This document shows, in pieces, positions 37,295 to 46,409 of a stretch of DNA of 64,000 bases. The notes under the pieces are model-generated. The model made no database searches. It saw nothing but the letters and a program-made list of their open reading frames with translations, and was not told the origin of the DNA. The first letter of the stretch is position 1. Each line of letters opens with the position of its first letter. The stretch comes from Roseobacter sp. (GTDB lineage: Bacteria > Pseudomonadota > Alphaproteobacteria > Rhodobacterales > Rhodobacteraceae), in assembly GCA_024636475.1 (NCBI GenBank), contig JAGXHA010000088.1:1-64000 (forward strand), given 5' to 3'. Made by a program: the position numbers and the translations under genes.

Positions 37295-38374
37295 TTAAGC
37301 CACCTTCGGCGCGACGCGCCAGCTATCTGCGTAGACATTGACGCCAGCGGGATCGAAAACGATGCGGTTCATATCAGGTGAGATTTCCGCGCCTTCCTTG
37401 GCAATCACATTGACTGGCGTGCCTTGGAAATCAGCGCGCACGATCTTGTGGCGGCCCACATCCTCGACCCGTTTGATGGTCACGGGCAGGCCCACATCAC
37501 CCGAGGTGAGAGAGGTAAATTCGGGCCGCACGCCCAGTTCCACCTTGCCTGAAAGGGTGCCAAAGCCCTTGCCCAATGAAATTTCGGTGCCCGCAAGCAC
37601 GGCCTTGTCGCCGGAAATTTCAGCATCCAGCAGGTTCATGCCGGGCGAGCCGATGAAATAGCCGACGAATGTATGCTCTGGCGTCTCGAACAGTTCTTGC
37701 GGGGTACCCATTTGCACAACGCGCCCGTCAAACATCACCACCACCTTATCGGCAAAAGTCAGCGCCTCGGTCTGGTCGTGGGTCACGTAAATCATCGTGT
37801 GGCCGAATTCATGGTGCAGGGATTTCAGCTGCGTGCGCAATTCCCACTTCATATGCGGGTCAATCACCGTGAGCGGCTCGTCAAACAGCAACGCATTCAC
37901 GTCTTCGCGCACCATACCGCGTCCCAATGAAATCTTCTGCTTTGCATCCGCTGTGAGCGCGCGCGCCTTGCGGTCGAGTGTGGATTCCATCCCGATCATT
38001 GCCGCGATCTGTTGGACGCGCGCGGCGATATAGGCCGGATCGGCCCCGCGGTTGCGCAAGGGAAAGGCCAGATTGTCGCGCACGGTCATGGTGTCGTAGA
38101 CAACGGGAAACTGGAAAACCTGCGCGATATTGCGCTGCGTCGTCGGCGCCATTGTCACGTCGTGATCATCAAAAAGGATGCGTCCCTGACTAGGGTGCAG
38201 CAAGCCTGAGATGATGTTCAGCAAGGTGGACTTGCCGCAGCCAGACGCCCCAAGCAGGGCATAGGCTTCGCCGTCTGCCCAATCAAGGTTCAGTTCCTTT
38301 AACGCAAAGTCATCTTCGCGGCTGGGCTTGGGCAGATAGGAATGTGCCAGGTTATCGAGGGTGATTTTTGCCAT
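37295..38374 (-). CDS. glpT: Glycerol ABC transporter ATP-binding protein GlpT, degenerate signature motif
   Basis: A 359-residue MalK-type ATPase. Walker A GASGCGKST (42-50), the Q-loop, Walker B LLFDEPLTVID and H-loop His199 (YVTHD) are intact. The ABC signature, however, is LTADAKQK (140-147) in place of LSGGQQQR. The C-terminal TOBE-like regulatory domain is present. It probably pairs with GlpS, which has an intact signature but lacks the H-loop histidine. It lies 11 bp after glpS. Confidence 0.9.
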   Translation of the reverse strand: MAKITLDNLAHSYLPKPSREDDFALKELNLDWADGEAYALLGASGCGKSTLLNIISGLLHPSQGRILFDDHDVTMAPTTQRNIAQVFQFPVVYDTMTVRDNLAFPLRNRGADPAYIAARVQQIAAMIGMESTLDRKARALTADAKQKISLGRGMVREDVNALLFDEPLTVIDPHMKWELRTQLKSLHHEFGHTMIYVTHDQTEALTFADKVVVMFDGRVVQMGTPQELFETPEHTFVGYFIGSPGMNLLDAEISGDKAVLAGTEISLGKGFGTLSGKVELGVRPEFTSLTSGDVGLPVTIKRVEDVGRHKIVRADFQGTPVNVIAKEGAEISPDMNRIVFDPAGVNVYADSWRVAPKVA

Positions 38375-38385
38375 GTCGTGCTCCC

Positions 38386-39474
38386 TCAGGCTGCTGTTGC
38401 ATAGGATGCAGGGGCGATCGATGTGCCGTCTTCTGCAAAGATGTAAACATGTGACGGGTCTAGAAAGACGGTCAAATCTGCGCCGATCTTAAGGTTTTTA
38501 ATCCCGTGGATCAGCCCGACCCAATTGTCGCCGTGGTGGTCAAGATGCACGAATGTCTCCGATCCTGTGATCTCGGTCACTTGCAGTTTTGCGCTGAATT
38601 TCATCGCCGAGGCCGCTGGTTTGTCCAGCTCAAGGTGGTTGGGGCGGAACCCGGCAAGGTAATCGCCGTCCGGCAACCCTGCAAATGCACCTGCCGCCGC
38701 TGTGGTCTGATCATCCCCAAAGGCAAGGCTTTCGCCCGATTTGGTGATGTTCAAAAAGTTCATCGGCGGATCGGAAAATACCCGCGCCGTGGTCGCATTG
38801 ATCGGTTGGCGGTAAACGATGGGCGTCAGGCCAAATTGCGTAATCCGGCCTTCCCACATCGTTGCGGTATTGCCGCCCAGCAGCAACGCCTCTTCCGGTT
38901 CGGTCGTGGCGTAGACAAAAATAGATCCGGCTTCTTCGAAAATCTTGGGGATTTCGGCGCGCAGTTCCTCGCGCAGCTTATAGTCAAGATTGGCCAAAGG
39001 CTCGTCGAGCAACACCAGACCGGCATCCTTGACCAGCGCGCGTGCGAGGGCGCAACGTTGCTGCTGGCCGCCCGAAAGCTCAAGCGGTTTGCGATCCAGA
39101 AAGGGGGACAGCTTCATCAGATCGGCGGCTTTTTTTACAGCCGTATCAATCTGCTTGGAGGATTGCTTTAGCAGGCGCATCGGGCTGGCGATGTTATCAT
39201 AAACGGTCATCGAGGGGTAGTTGATGAACTGTTGATACACCATCGCGACGCGACGATCTTGCACGCGCATGCCAGTGACGTCCTTGCCGTTCCAGATCAC
39301 TTTGCCGGTATTCGGGGCATCAAGCCCGGCCATAAGCCGCATCAAGGATGTCTTGCCAGCCGAAGTCGGTCCAAGCAGGACGTTCATCGTCCCCGATTTA
39401 AGCTCCAGATCGGTTGGGTGGATATGCGTCAGGCCGTTAACCACCTTCGAGACGCCCTCAAGAACAAGTGACAT
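38386..39474 (-). CDS. glpS: Glycerol ABC transporter ATP-binding protein GlpS, degenerate H-loop
   Basis: A 362-residue MalK-type ATPase. Walker A is GPTSAGKT (35-42), the signature LSGGQQQR (133-140) is canonical, and Walker B is LVLLDEPLANLD. The switch histidine is replaced by Thr191 (YATTEPEEAL instead of the usual VTHDQ.EAL). The frame extends to 39543 inside glpD, but ATG 39474 shares a base with the glpD stop (TAATG) and matches the family start MSLVLEGVSK. Confidence 0.9.
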   Translation of the reverse strand: MSLVLEGVSKVVNGLTHIHPTDLELKSGTMNVLLGPTSAGKTSLMRLMAGLDAPNTGKVIWNGKDVTGMRVQDRRVAMVYQQFINYPSMTVYDNIASPMRLLKQSSKQIDTAVKKAADLMKLSPFLDRKPLELSGGQQQRCALARALVKDAGLVLLDEPLANLDYKLREELRAEIPKIFEEAGSIFVYATTEPEEALLLGGNTATMWEGRITQFGLTPIVYRQPINATTARVFSDPPMNFLNITKSGESLAFGDDQTTAAAGAFAGLPDGDYLAGFRPNHLELDKPAASAMKFSAKLQVTEITGSETFVHLDHHGDNWVGLIHGIKNLKIGADLTVFLDPSHVYIFAEDGTSIAPASYATAA

Positions 39475-41117
39475 TAGCCTCTCCCTTTTTGCAACTGCGG
39501 CTGCGCCGTACCGGTCGTCGCCTGCTGGCTGTGGGCCATCCAAGCATCAAGTGTTTCGATTTGACCAGCTGTCATACGAAGCCCCAATTTCGAGCGGCGC
39601 CAGACCACATCATCTGCTTTGCGGGCATATTCTTTTTCAATCAGCCAAAGGACTTCGCGCTCTGTCAGGTTGGCCCCAAAATTCTGGCCCAGATCATCGG
39701 CTGTCCGGGCATCGCCCAAAACCTGAAATGCATCTGTCCCGTAGGCCTTGATAAGCCGGGTGGCCCAAAGCGACGTCAAAAACGCATATTCGGCCTGCAA
39801 TCGATCTGTCAAAGCGCGCACGCCATCGACAGGGAAATCTCCGCCCGGCAGCGCGACACCGGCGGTCCATGTGCCGGTGGTTGGCGCAAAGAAGGGGGCG
39901 ATTTTTTCAAGGGCGGTTTCAGCCAGCCTGCGGTAGGTCGTGATCTTGCCGCCAAACACATTGAGCATCGGAGCGCCCGCAGTTTCATTCACTTTCAACA
40001 CATAATCGCGTGTCGCTGCAGTGGCAGAGGTCGCACCGTCATCATAAAGCGGACGCACGCCCGAATAGGTCCATACGATGTCATCCGTTGTCACGGGGAC
40101 CTTGAAGTAGTTGGAAGCAAAATCAACAAGATACGATTGCTCTTGGGGGGTGCAGACTGGTTTTTCGGTCACATCGTCATGTTCGGCATCCGTGGTGCCG
40201 ATCAGCGTAAAGTCAGTCTCGTAGGGGATGGTGAAGATGATCCGCCCGTCTTCACCCTGAAAGAAATAGCATTTGTCGTGGTCATAAAGTTTCGGCACCA
40301 CAATATGGCTGCCGCGCACCAGCCGCACCCCTTCGGTGGAGTTGATCCGAACGGTGTTGCGAATGACGTTTTCGACCCAAGGACCGCCTGCATTCACCAG
40401 CATCCGCGCCTGCACGATCCGCTTTGCTCCGCCATCTTTTGGCTCAAGTGTGATCTGCCACACCCCGTCGACCGCCTCGGCCGAGACGACCTTGGTGCGG
40501 ACATTGATCTTTGCGCCACGGGCTTCGGCATCACGGGCATTCAGGACAACCAACCGGCTGTCTTCGATCCAGCAATCCGAATATTCGTATGCCTTTTCAA
40601 AACGATCTTGCAAGGGCGCGCCCTCGGGCGTGCCGGACAAATTAAGCGACGTCGTCCCCTTGAGGATTTTGCGTCCGCCGAGATTGTCATACATGAACAG
40701 ACCGACACGGATCAGCCACGCAGGCCTGCGGCCTTTCATCCATGGCATTACAACGCTTAACAACTTTGAGGTTGGTGTATCGCCTTCGAACCGCATGTCT
40801 TTGTGGTAGGGCAGAACAAACCGCATCGGCCACGAGATGTGCGGCATGGCGCGCAACAGGGTTTCGCGTTCAATCAACGCCTCGCGTACCAGACGGATTT
40901 CCCAATATTCAAGATACCGCAGCCCACCATGAAACAACTTGGTAGAGGCAGACGAGGTTGCAGAGGCCAGATCGTTCATTTCAGCCAGCTCGACTGACAG
41001 ACCGCGACCGACAGCATCACGCGCGATCCCGCATCCATTGATGCCACCGCCAATGACGAAAAGGTCAACGATCTTTTGATCTTTCTGCTGGTTCAATGAA
41101 GCCTCCTCCGCTTTCAT
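39474..41117 (-). CDS. glpD: Glycerol-3-phosphate dehydrogenase (FAD, aerobic)
   Basis: A 547-residue FAD enzyme oxidising glycerol-3-phosphate to dihydroxyacetone phosphate and feeding electrons to quinone at the membrane. The FAD-binding VIGGGINGCGIARDAVGRGLSV is at the N-terminus, followed by SSASTKLFHGGLRYLE and the C-terminal DUF4880-like helical region. It is the first gene of the glpD-S-T-P-Q-U-V-K operon, divergent from the DeoR regulator across 276 bp. Confidence 0.95.
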   Translation of the reverse strand: MKAEEASLNQQKDQKIVDLFVIGGGINGCGIARDAVGRGLSVELAEMNDLASATSSASTKLFHGGLRYLEYWEIRLVREALIERETLLRAMPHISWPMRFVLPYHKDMRFEGDTPTSKLLSVVMPWMKGRRPAWLIRVGLFMYDNLGGRKILKGTTSLNLSGTPEGAPLQDRFEKAYEYSDCWIEDSRLVVLNARDAEARGAKINVRTKVVSAEAVDGVWQITLEPKDGGAKRIVQARMLVNAGGPWVENVIRNTVRINSTEGVRLVRGSHIVVPKLYDHDKCYFFQGEDGRIIFTIPYETDFTLIGTTDAEHDDVTEKPVCTPQEQSYLVDFASNYFKVPVTTDDIVWTYSGVRPLYDDGATSATAATRDYVLKVNETAGAPMLNVFGGKITTYRRLAETALEKIAPFFAPTTGTWTAGVALPGGDFPVDGVRALTDRLQAEYAFLTSLWATRLIKAYGTDAFQVLGDARTADDLGQNFGANLTEREVLWLIEKEYARKADDVVWRRSKLGLRMTAGQIETLDAWMAHSQQATTGTAQPQLQKGRG

Positions 41118-41184
41118 TTATGCGCCCCAGCCTCCCAGCTTGCGACGTTGCGTCAGAAAACACGCAATTGGATGATAACGCAAG

Positions 41185-41198
41185 AACGAATGTTCGTT
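41185..41198. promoter_or_regulatory. Palindrome in the glpD-glpR intergenic region, candidate GlpR operator
   Basis: AACGAA-TG-TTCGTT is a perfect inverted repeat, 67 bp upstream of glpD. TTCG-containing repeats are typical DeoR/GlpR operators. A second TTCGAA lies nearby (about 41289). The 41118-41393 region holds no gene. Confidence 0.6.
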
Positions 41199-41393
41199 TA
41201 TGTTCCTTTTTGCAGAACACGCTGTATTTAGATGGTTTTTTCTTCTCTGTTATTCATATTTGAACCTTTTTTCCCAATTTGGCTCGATTCGAACACTTGA
41301 CGCTTGGGCAAGAGTATAGATTGTTAAAGGGATAACGGGACGACATATCTAGCGCCTTCATAGGTTGGCGAGGGAGTACCGAAAGGAGAGGCG

Positions 41394-42152
41394 GTGGCGT
41401 CAAATTTCAGACAAAGAGAGATACTTGAGCTTGCGCGCAAGGACGGCAAGGTCACGGTCGACGGTCTTGCGATGCACTATGATGTAACCGTCCAGACCAT
41501 CCGCCGTGATTTATCGGATTTGGCCGAAAGCGGGCGGCTTGAAAGAGTTCATGGCGGCGCTGTGATCCCTTCAGGTGTGGTCAATATCGTATACGACGAA
41601 CGCCGCCGTCTGAACGAGGCAGGCAAGAAAGCGATCGGTGTAAGATGCGCGCAGGCGATCCCCGAAGGCGCATCGGTGTTTTTGAACATCGGGACCACAA
41701 CAGAGGCTGTTGCCCGGGAATTGCTGGATCATGAAAACCTGCTGGTTGTGACCAACAACCTGAACATCGCAAACATTCTGGCCGCCAACCACAGCTGCGA
41801 GATCATTCTGGCAGGTGGCATCCTGCGGCGCGCCGACGGGGGGATCGTGGGCGGAATGACGGTTGAAATGGTCAAGCAATTCAAGTTCGATTTCTGCGTT
41901 CTGGGCTGTTCGGCCATCGACGCGGATGGCGACCTGCTGGATTTCGACGGACAAGAAGTAATGGTCAGCAACACCGCGATCCAAAGATCACGCAAGGTCA
42001 TGGTGGTCGCCGATCACCTCAAGTTCGAGCGCACCGCACCGCTCACGATCTGCACGCTTGGCGATGCCGAGGTGCTGTTCACCGACGATGCTCTATCAGA
42101 CCAGTTGCAGGCCAGTTGCACGGCTTGGGGTACCGAAGTGGTGGTAGCGTAA
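41394..42152 (+). CDS. glpR: DeoR-family regulator, probably glycerol repressor GlpR
   Basis: A 252-residue repressor. The N-terminal DeoR helix-turn-helix (VTVQTIRRDLSDLAESGRLERVHGGA) is followed by the sugar-phosphate-sensing domain with FLNIGTTTEAVARELL and the conserved GGILRRADGGIVG. It starts at GTG 41394 with AAAGGAGAGG upstream. Position divergent from glpD favours glycerol-3-phosphate as effector. Two permease genes follow with a 1-bp gap, so they are probably co-transcribed. Confidence 0.88.
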   Translation: MASNFRQREILELARKDGKVTVDGLAMHYDVTVQTIRRDLSDLAESGRLERVHGGAVIPSGVVNIVYDERRRLNEAGKKAIGVRCAQAIPEGASVFLNIGTTTEAVARELLDHENLLVVTNNLNIANILAANHSCEIILAGGILRRADGGIVGGMTVEMVKQFKFDFCVLGCSAIDADGDLLDFDGQEVMVSNTAIQRSRKVMVVADHLKFERTAPLTICTLGDAEVLFTDDALSDQLQASCTAWGTEVVVA

Positions 42153-42153
42153 G

Positions 42154-43020
42154 GTGAAGGATCGCACCCACTCTGGTTGGCTCTTCGTCGTTCCGGCCGC
42201 CTTGGTTCTGGGCTTTGTGGGGCTCATTCCGTTGATCACGGTCGTCAATTATTCATTCTTTGAAATTTTCATTCTGGACTCCCGTTTTTGGATCGGCACG
42301 GAATGGTATGCCGATATCATCGGGTCGGAACGGTTCTGGGCCAGCTTTGGCCGCAGCACATTGTTCTCTTCCGTGATCCTCACGGTTCAAATTCCCTTGG
42401 GTATTGCGATCGCGCTGTGCATCCCCAGAAACAAACTGTGGGTTGGTATCAGCCTTGCGGTTGTCGCACTGCCGCTTTTGGTGCCGTGGAACATGATCCC
42501 GTCGCTATGGCTTAGCTTGTTGAACCCGGAAAATGGTATTCTGGGACGTCTGCTGCCTGTGGTAGGCTGGCCGAGTGATTGGAAAGGCTCGATCCCGCAC
42601 ACGTGGGCAGTGCTGGTCGTCATGGATGTCTGGCATTGGACAAGTCTTGTTGTGATCCTGTGTTACAGCGCGCTCACCACCATTCCGTCCTCCCACTATC
42701 AGGCCGCCGCAATCGACGGGGCAGGGCCGTGGCAGGTGTTTCGCTTTATCCAGCTGCCGCAATTGTATCATGTGTTGCTCATGGCCATTTTGCTGAGGTT
42801 CATGGATTCATTCATGATCTATACAGAAGCCTTCCCGATCAACGCAGGCGGGCCAGGCGGGGCCACGATGTTTCTGGCGGTGGATCTGGGCGAAGAGATC
42901 AAGGCGTTCAACTACGGCCCATCCGCGGCGCGGTCCGTGATCTATTTCCTGATCATCCTGATCGTCGCGTGGAGCTTTACCAAAGCCCAAAGCAAGCTCG
43001 ACGAGAAGCAGCCTGAATGA
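42154..43020 (+). CDS. ABC transporter permease, GlpP paralogue
   Basis: A 288-residue MalF-like permease beginning at GTG 42154, one base after the glpR stop. It has six predicted helices and the coupling loop YQAAAIDGAGPWQVFRFIQLPQL. It shares VMDVWHWTSLV and LLRFMDSFMIYTE with GlpP, indicating a duplication. No binding protein or ATPase gene accompanies it, so it may use GlpS/GlpT or a distant partner. Confidence 0.87.
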   Translation: MKDRTHSGWLFVVPAALVLGFVGLIPLITVVNYSFFEIFILDSRFWIGTEWYADIIGSERFWASFGRSTLFSSVILTVQIPLGIAIALCIPRNKLWVGISLAVVALPLLVPWNMIPSLWLSLLNPENGILGRLLPVVGWPSDWKGSIPHTWAVLVVMDVWHWTSLVVILCYSALTTIPSSHYQAAAIDGAGPWQVFRFIQLPQLYHVLLMAILLRFMDSFMIYTEAFPINAGGPGGATMFLAVDLGEEIKAFNYGPSAARSVIYFLIILIVAWSFTKAQSKLDEKQPE

Positions 43021-43826
43021 TGAAGTCATCCCGCGCCTTCGCGGCCCTCAAATTGATAGGGCTTTTGACTTTTGTCGGTTTCATCGCCCTGCCGCTGATC
43101 CAGATGACGGGAATCAGTTTCGTGGCAACGCTTGCGCACCCGGATGCCGAGGTCGGCACGATGACCTTGCGCAACTATCGGGCAATTTGGACTGATCCGA
43201 ACCTGCGTGCGGCGTTTATAAACTCGATCGCCTATGTGCTGATCAACATCTGTATTACGGTCCCGGTTGCCATTCCAGCAGCCTATGCGTTTTCGCGCAT
43301 GTCTTTTGTGGGCGACAAGCATCTGTTTTTGGCGTTCATCGCCTTTCGCATAACCCCGCCCGTCGTGCTGACCCTGCCCAACTTCCAGTTGTTCTCGACG
43401 CTGGGGATTGTGAATTCGGTTTTCGGGATCGCATTGGCGCATTGCCTGTTCAACCTGCCGATCTCGATCTGGATCTTGCAGGGTTTCATCTCGGCCATCC
43501 CCAAAGAGATGGACGAAACCGCCTTTCTTGACGGCTATTCGCGTCCGCGCTTTATCTGGAAAATCCTGTTACCCCAAATTGCGCCGGGCATCGCGGTTAC
43601 GGCGTTTTTCTGTTTCATGTTTTCGTGGGTCGAGGTCGTCTTTGCTCGTATCCTGACCACCACAAACGGCAAGCCGATCTCGATGGCGTTAAGCGCCTTG
43701 TTCGGGTTTCAAACAGACATTGGCCTTGTGATGGCGGTGACGGCAGCGTCCATGATCCCCGGCGCGGTCTTGCTTTTCGCGATGCGAGGCCATCTGTCGC
43801 GGGGTTTCAAGATCGGCAAGGTCTGA
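43017..43826 (+). CDS. ABC transporter permease, GlpQ paralogue
   Basis: A 269-residue MalG-like permease overlapping the previous gene by 4 bp (ATGA). It shares with GlpQ the segments IPAAYAFSR, FVGDKHLF, ALAHCLFN and MDETAFLDGYS. It is the last gene of the glpR-permease-permease unit. The next gene, a cupin, is on the opposite strand and unrelated. Substrate unknown: glycerol or a related polyol is the simplest guess. Confidence 0.87.
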   Translation: MMKSSRAFAALKLIGLLTFVGFIALPLIQMTGISFVATLAHPDAEVGTMTLRNYRAIWTDPNLRAAFINSIAYVLINICITVPVAIPAAYAFSRMSFVGDKHLFLAFIAFRITPPVVLTLPNFQLFSTLGIVNSVFGIALAHCLFNLPISIWILQGFISAIPKEMDETAFLDGYSRPRFIWKILLPQIAPGIAVTAFFCFMFSWVEVVFARILTTTNGKPISMALSALFGFQTDIGLVMAVTAASMIPGAVLLFAMRGHLSRGFKIGKV

Positions 43827-43916
43827 GCCGGGGTATTCAGGCGATCAACGCCGCCATCAGAGCCCCCACCAGACGTGCCCGCGCGGTCTGGTTGGCGAGG
43901 GGAGCCACCACTGCCT

Positions 43917-44249
43917 TTATTCAAGGATCTGGACAGGCCGTTCCCACTGGATCAAGACCGCACAACCGCTTTCGGACCAGACCGAGTGCTGGGTGCCTTG
44001 CGGGTTGAGGATCAGCGCGCCTTTCGGATAATCGCCCCGCTCGTCAGATTGCACGCCGTCAAGGACAAGGATCGTTTCAAGCCCCGTATGCAAATGGAGC
44101 GGCACTGTCGCGCCGGGCGCATAGCGAAGAATGGCCAGCGCGGGTGATCCTTTCTTGATGTGATGAATCGCAACGCCTTCGCGGAAATGTGTAAACGGCA
44201 GTTCCTGCCACGTGTCGACAAAGTCATTGATGAACATCGGCTTATCCAT
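43917..44249 (-). CDS. Cupin-domain protein (ChrR-like)
   Basis: A 110-residue single cupin. The metal-binding motif is seen as [17 protein letters not shown] (two histidines and a glutamate) with a later histidine in [11 protein letters not shown]. It resembles the C-terminal cupin of ChrR anti-sigma factors and small dioxygenase-like cupins, but no function can be assigned. It is the last gene of the BMP-transporter operon and overlaps the upstream hydrolase by 8 bp. Confidence 0.82.
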   Translation of the reverse strand: MDKPMFINDFVDTWQELPFTHFREGVAIHHIKKGSPALAILRYAPGATVPLHLHTGLETILVLDGVQSDERGDYPKGALILNPQGTQHSVWSESGCAVLIQWERPVQILE

Positions 44250-44910
44250 TCAGTGCGTGTTTCAGTTCAGCGAAGGTCGCGGTCCAACCGACGATGGCCC
44301 CTTGCGCGCGGATCATGTCCAGCGTTGCGGCTTTAAAGGCGGGAAAATAGCTTTCGGTTGCGTCCTCGATCAGGACGCACTCAAATCCGCGATCATTTGC
44401 TTCACGCATTGTGGTTTGAACGCAGACTTCGGTTGTGACGCCTGCGAAAATCAGGGTTCTTGTCCCAAGTCGGGCAAGGTGGTCGGACAGAATGGTGGCA
44501 TAAAAGGCCCCCTTGCCGGGCTTGTCGATGACCAGCTCACCCGTGATGGGATACACCTCTTGGATGATGTCAGCACCGCGTTCGCCCGCAACAAGTATGC
44601 GACCCATAGGGCCGGGGTCACCGATGCGCGCCTCAGGCGCGCCGCGGTCGCGTTTTGCTGCTGGCAGGTCAGACAGATCCGGCTTGTGACACTCACGGGT
44701 GTGGATCACCGGTATGCCGGTGTCGCGGCACAGCGCAATCAGCGCAGCGGTTGTCGGAACGATGGCCTGAAGCAAGCTGACATCATTTCCGAGCGTTTCC
44801 CCAAAGCCGCCGGGTTCAATAAAGTCGCGCTGCATGTCGATCACGATCAGCGCGCTGGTCGTGGCGTCAAAGTCGAAACCAAACGGGAGAGCGGTTGCAA
44901 TCTGTGGCAT
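44242..44910 (-). CDS. Isochorismatase-fold cysteine hydrolase, ureide-hydrolase-like
   Basis: A 222-residue amidohydrolase. The catalytic triad positions of this fold are present: Asp29 (IDMQRDF), Lys133 (DKPGKGAF) and Cys163 ([18 protein letters not shown]). It is clearly related to the biuret-hydrolase-like protein at 46406 (shared IGDPGP, PITGE and IDKPGKG stretches) but diverged in the N-terminal part and the lid. Candidate substrates by context are triuret, biuret or another ureide (inference). It overlaps the ATPase gene stop by one base. Confidence 0.85.
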   Translation of the reverse strand: MPQIATALPFGFDFDATTSALIVIDMQRDFIEPGGFGETLGNDVSLLQAIVPTTAALIALCRDTGIPVIHTRECHKPDLSDLPAAKRDRGAPEARIGDPGPMGRILVAGERGADIIQEVYPITGELVIDKPGKGAFYATILSDHLARLGTRTLIFAGVTTEVCVQTTMREANDRGFECVLIEDATESYFPAFKAATLDMIRAQGAIVGWTATFAELKHALNG

Positions 44911-46409
44911 CAGGCATGTCCTCCCATGTGATGACCGATTGTTGCGATGTCGGCCTGAGCAATCGGGGCATCATAGGAAATGCGGCCCTCGGACATGACA
45001 AGAACGCGGTCGGCCAGTTCCATGATTTCATCAAGGTCTTCGGACATCAGCAGCACCGCTGTATTTGAATTTCGTGCTGCCATGATGCGGGCTCGGATTT
45101 CGCTGACGGCAGAGAAATCCAGACCGAAACACGGGTTTGAGATCACCAGTAGGTCAACCTCGCCTGACAATTCCCGTGCGAGCACTGCCCGCTGCACATT
45201 GCCCCCGGACAGGGACTGGATCGGACTGTCAAGCGAGGCGGTCTTGACCTTGAAGGCTGCGACTAAATCGGCGGCGCGGCGGCGCATGTCGCTTGGGGAT
45301 AGCCAGAAACCGCCTGTATCAAAACTGCGAAAGGCAATGTTTTCAGTCACCGACATGCGCGGCGCGCAGGCGTTTTGTAGCGGTTCTTCGGGCAGGAAAC
45401 GCACGCGGGCTTTGTGTGCCTCTTTGCGCGTGGCGCTGTAGGGAGCCCCGTTTATGCGGATTGTTCCGCTGTCCAGCGCACGTTGGCCGGTCAGGATTTC
45501 CATCAGCTCCATCTGGCCATTCCCGGAAATGCCGGCAATCCCGACGATTTCACCTGCACGCACGGTAAGGTCGGCAATCTCGATGTCTTTCAGACCGGAC
45601 CTGTCGCGCATGCGGGCATTTTGAACTTGCAACACCGGGGCTCCGGCAGTTTCCATGCGCGGGCTGGGAGACGCCAATGTTGCATCCCCCATCATCATTG
45701 CCGCCATGTCCGCATGGCTTAGTCCGCTGACCTTGCCGCTGCCCACCAGTTTGCCGCGCCGCAGGACGGATACCTCATCGGCATAGGCGGTCACTTCGCG
45801 GAACTTGTGGGTGATCATCAGTACGGATATCGTGCCTTCTTCACATAATTGCCGCACATGACCCAGCACCTCGTCCGCTTCATCCGGGGTCAGGACCGAT
45901 GTCGGTTCATCAAGGATCAAAAACCTGCGCCCCAGATAAAGCTGTTTGAGGATTTCCAGCTTCTGCTTTTCACCGGCCGCAAGCGCGCGCACGGGCTGAT
46001 CCAGCGGCACCTGAAACGGCATGTCTGCCATAAAGGTCTGCAGGTCGATACGTTCGCGGTGCCAGTCAATCACGCGAGGGGCATCTTCGCGACTGATCAC
46101 CAGATTTTCTGCCGCCGTCAGTGACGGCACCAGCGTGAAGTGTTGATATACCATCCCAAGGCCAAGCGCATGGGCAGCCTTTGGGTCCGCAATGCGGGCC
46201 TCTTTGCGGTCCACGAGCATCTCGCCCGATGTCGGATGATAGAAACCCATCATACATTTGACGAGTGTGGATTTGCCCGCGCCATTTTCCCCAAGCAAGG
46301 CATGGAAACTGCCCGGCTTCACATGGATCGAACAATCATCCAGCGCGGTAAATGCGCCAAACCGCATCGTCATATGCAGGGTTTCAACGCCGATGGCACC
46401 CGTGTTCAT
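44910..46409 (-). CDS. ABC transporter ATP-binding protein, BMP/nucleoside type
   Basis: A 499-residue protein with two ATP-binding domains, as in RbsA and the BMP-family importers. The first has Walker [10 protein letters not shown], signature LAAGEKQK and Walker [12 protein letters not shown]. The second has a degenerate Walker A (GISGNGQME), a canonical LSGGNVQR and a Walker B ending SNPCFGLD. It energises the permeases at 48118 and 49041. It overlaps the upstream hydrolase gene by 4 bp (ATGA). Confidence 0.9.
   Translation of the reverse strand: MNTGAIGVETLHMTMRFGAFTALDDCSIHVKPGSFHALLGENGAGKSTLVKCMMGFYHPTSGEMLVDRKEARIADPKAAHALGLGMVYQHFTLVPSLTAAENLVISREDAPRVIDWHRERIDLQTFMADMPFQVPLDQPVRALAAGEKQKLEILKQLYLGRRFLILDEPTSVLTPDEADEVLGHVRQLCEEGTISVLMITHKFREVTAYADEVSVLRRGKLVGSGKVSGLSHADMAAMMMGDATLASPSPRMETAGAPVLQVQNARMRDRSGLKDIEIADLTVRAGEIVGIAGISGNGQMELMEILTGQRALDSGTIRINGAPYSATRKEAHKARVRFLPEEPLQNACAPRMSVTENIAFRSFDTGGFWLSPSDMRRRAADLVAAFKVKTASLDSPIQSLSGGNVQRAVLARELSGEVDLLVISNPCFGLDFSAVSEIRARIMAARNSNTAVLLMSEDLDEIMELADRVLVMSEGRISYDAPIAQADIATIGHHMGGHA

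Noticed and set aside
43827..43916. A possible gene tail on the minus strand (reading ending ARLVGALMAALIA)
   Set aside because: Only about 25 codons, no start and no identifiable parent; could be chance.
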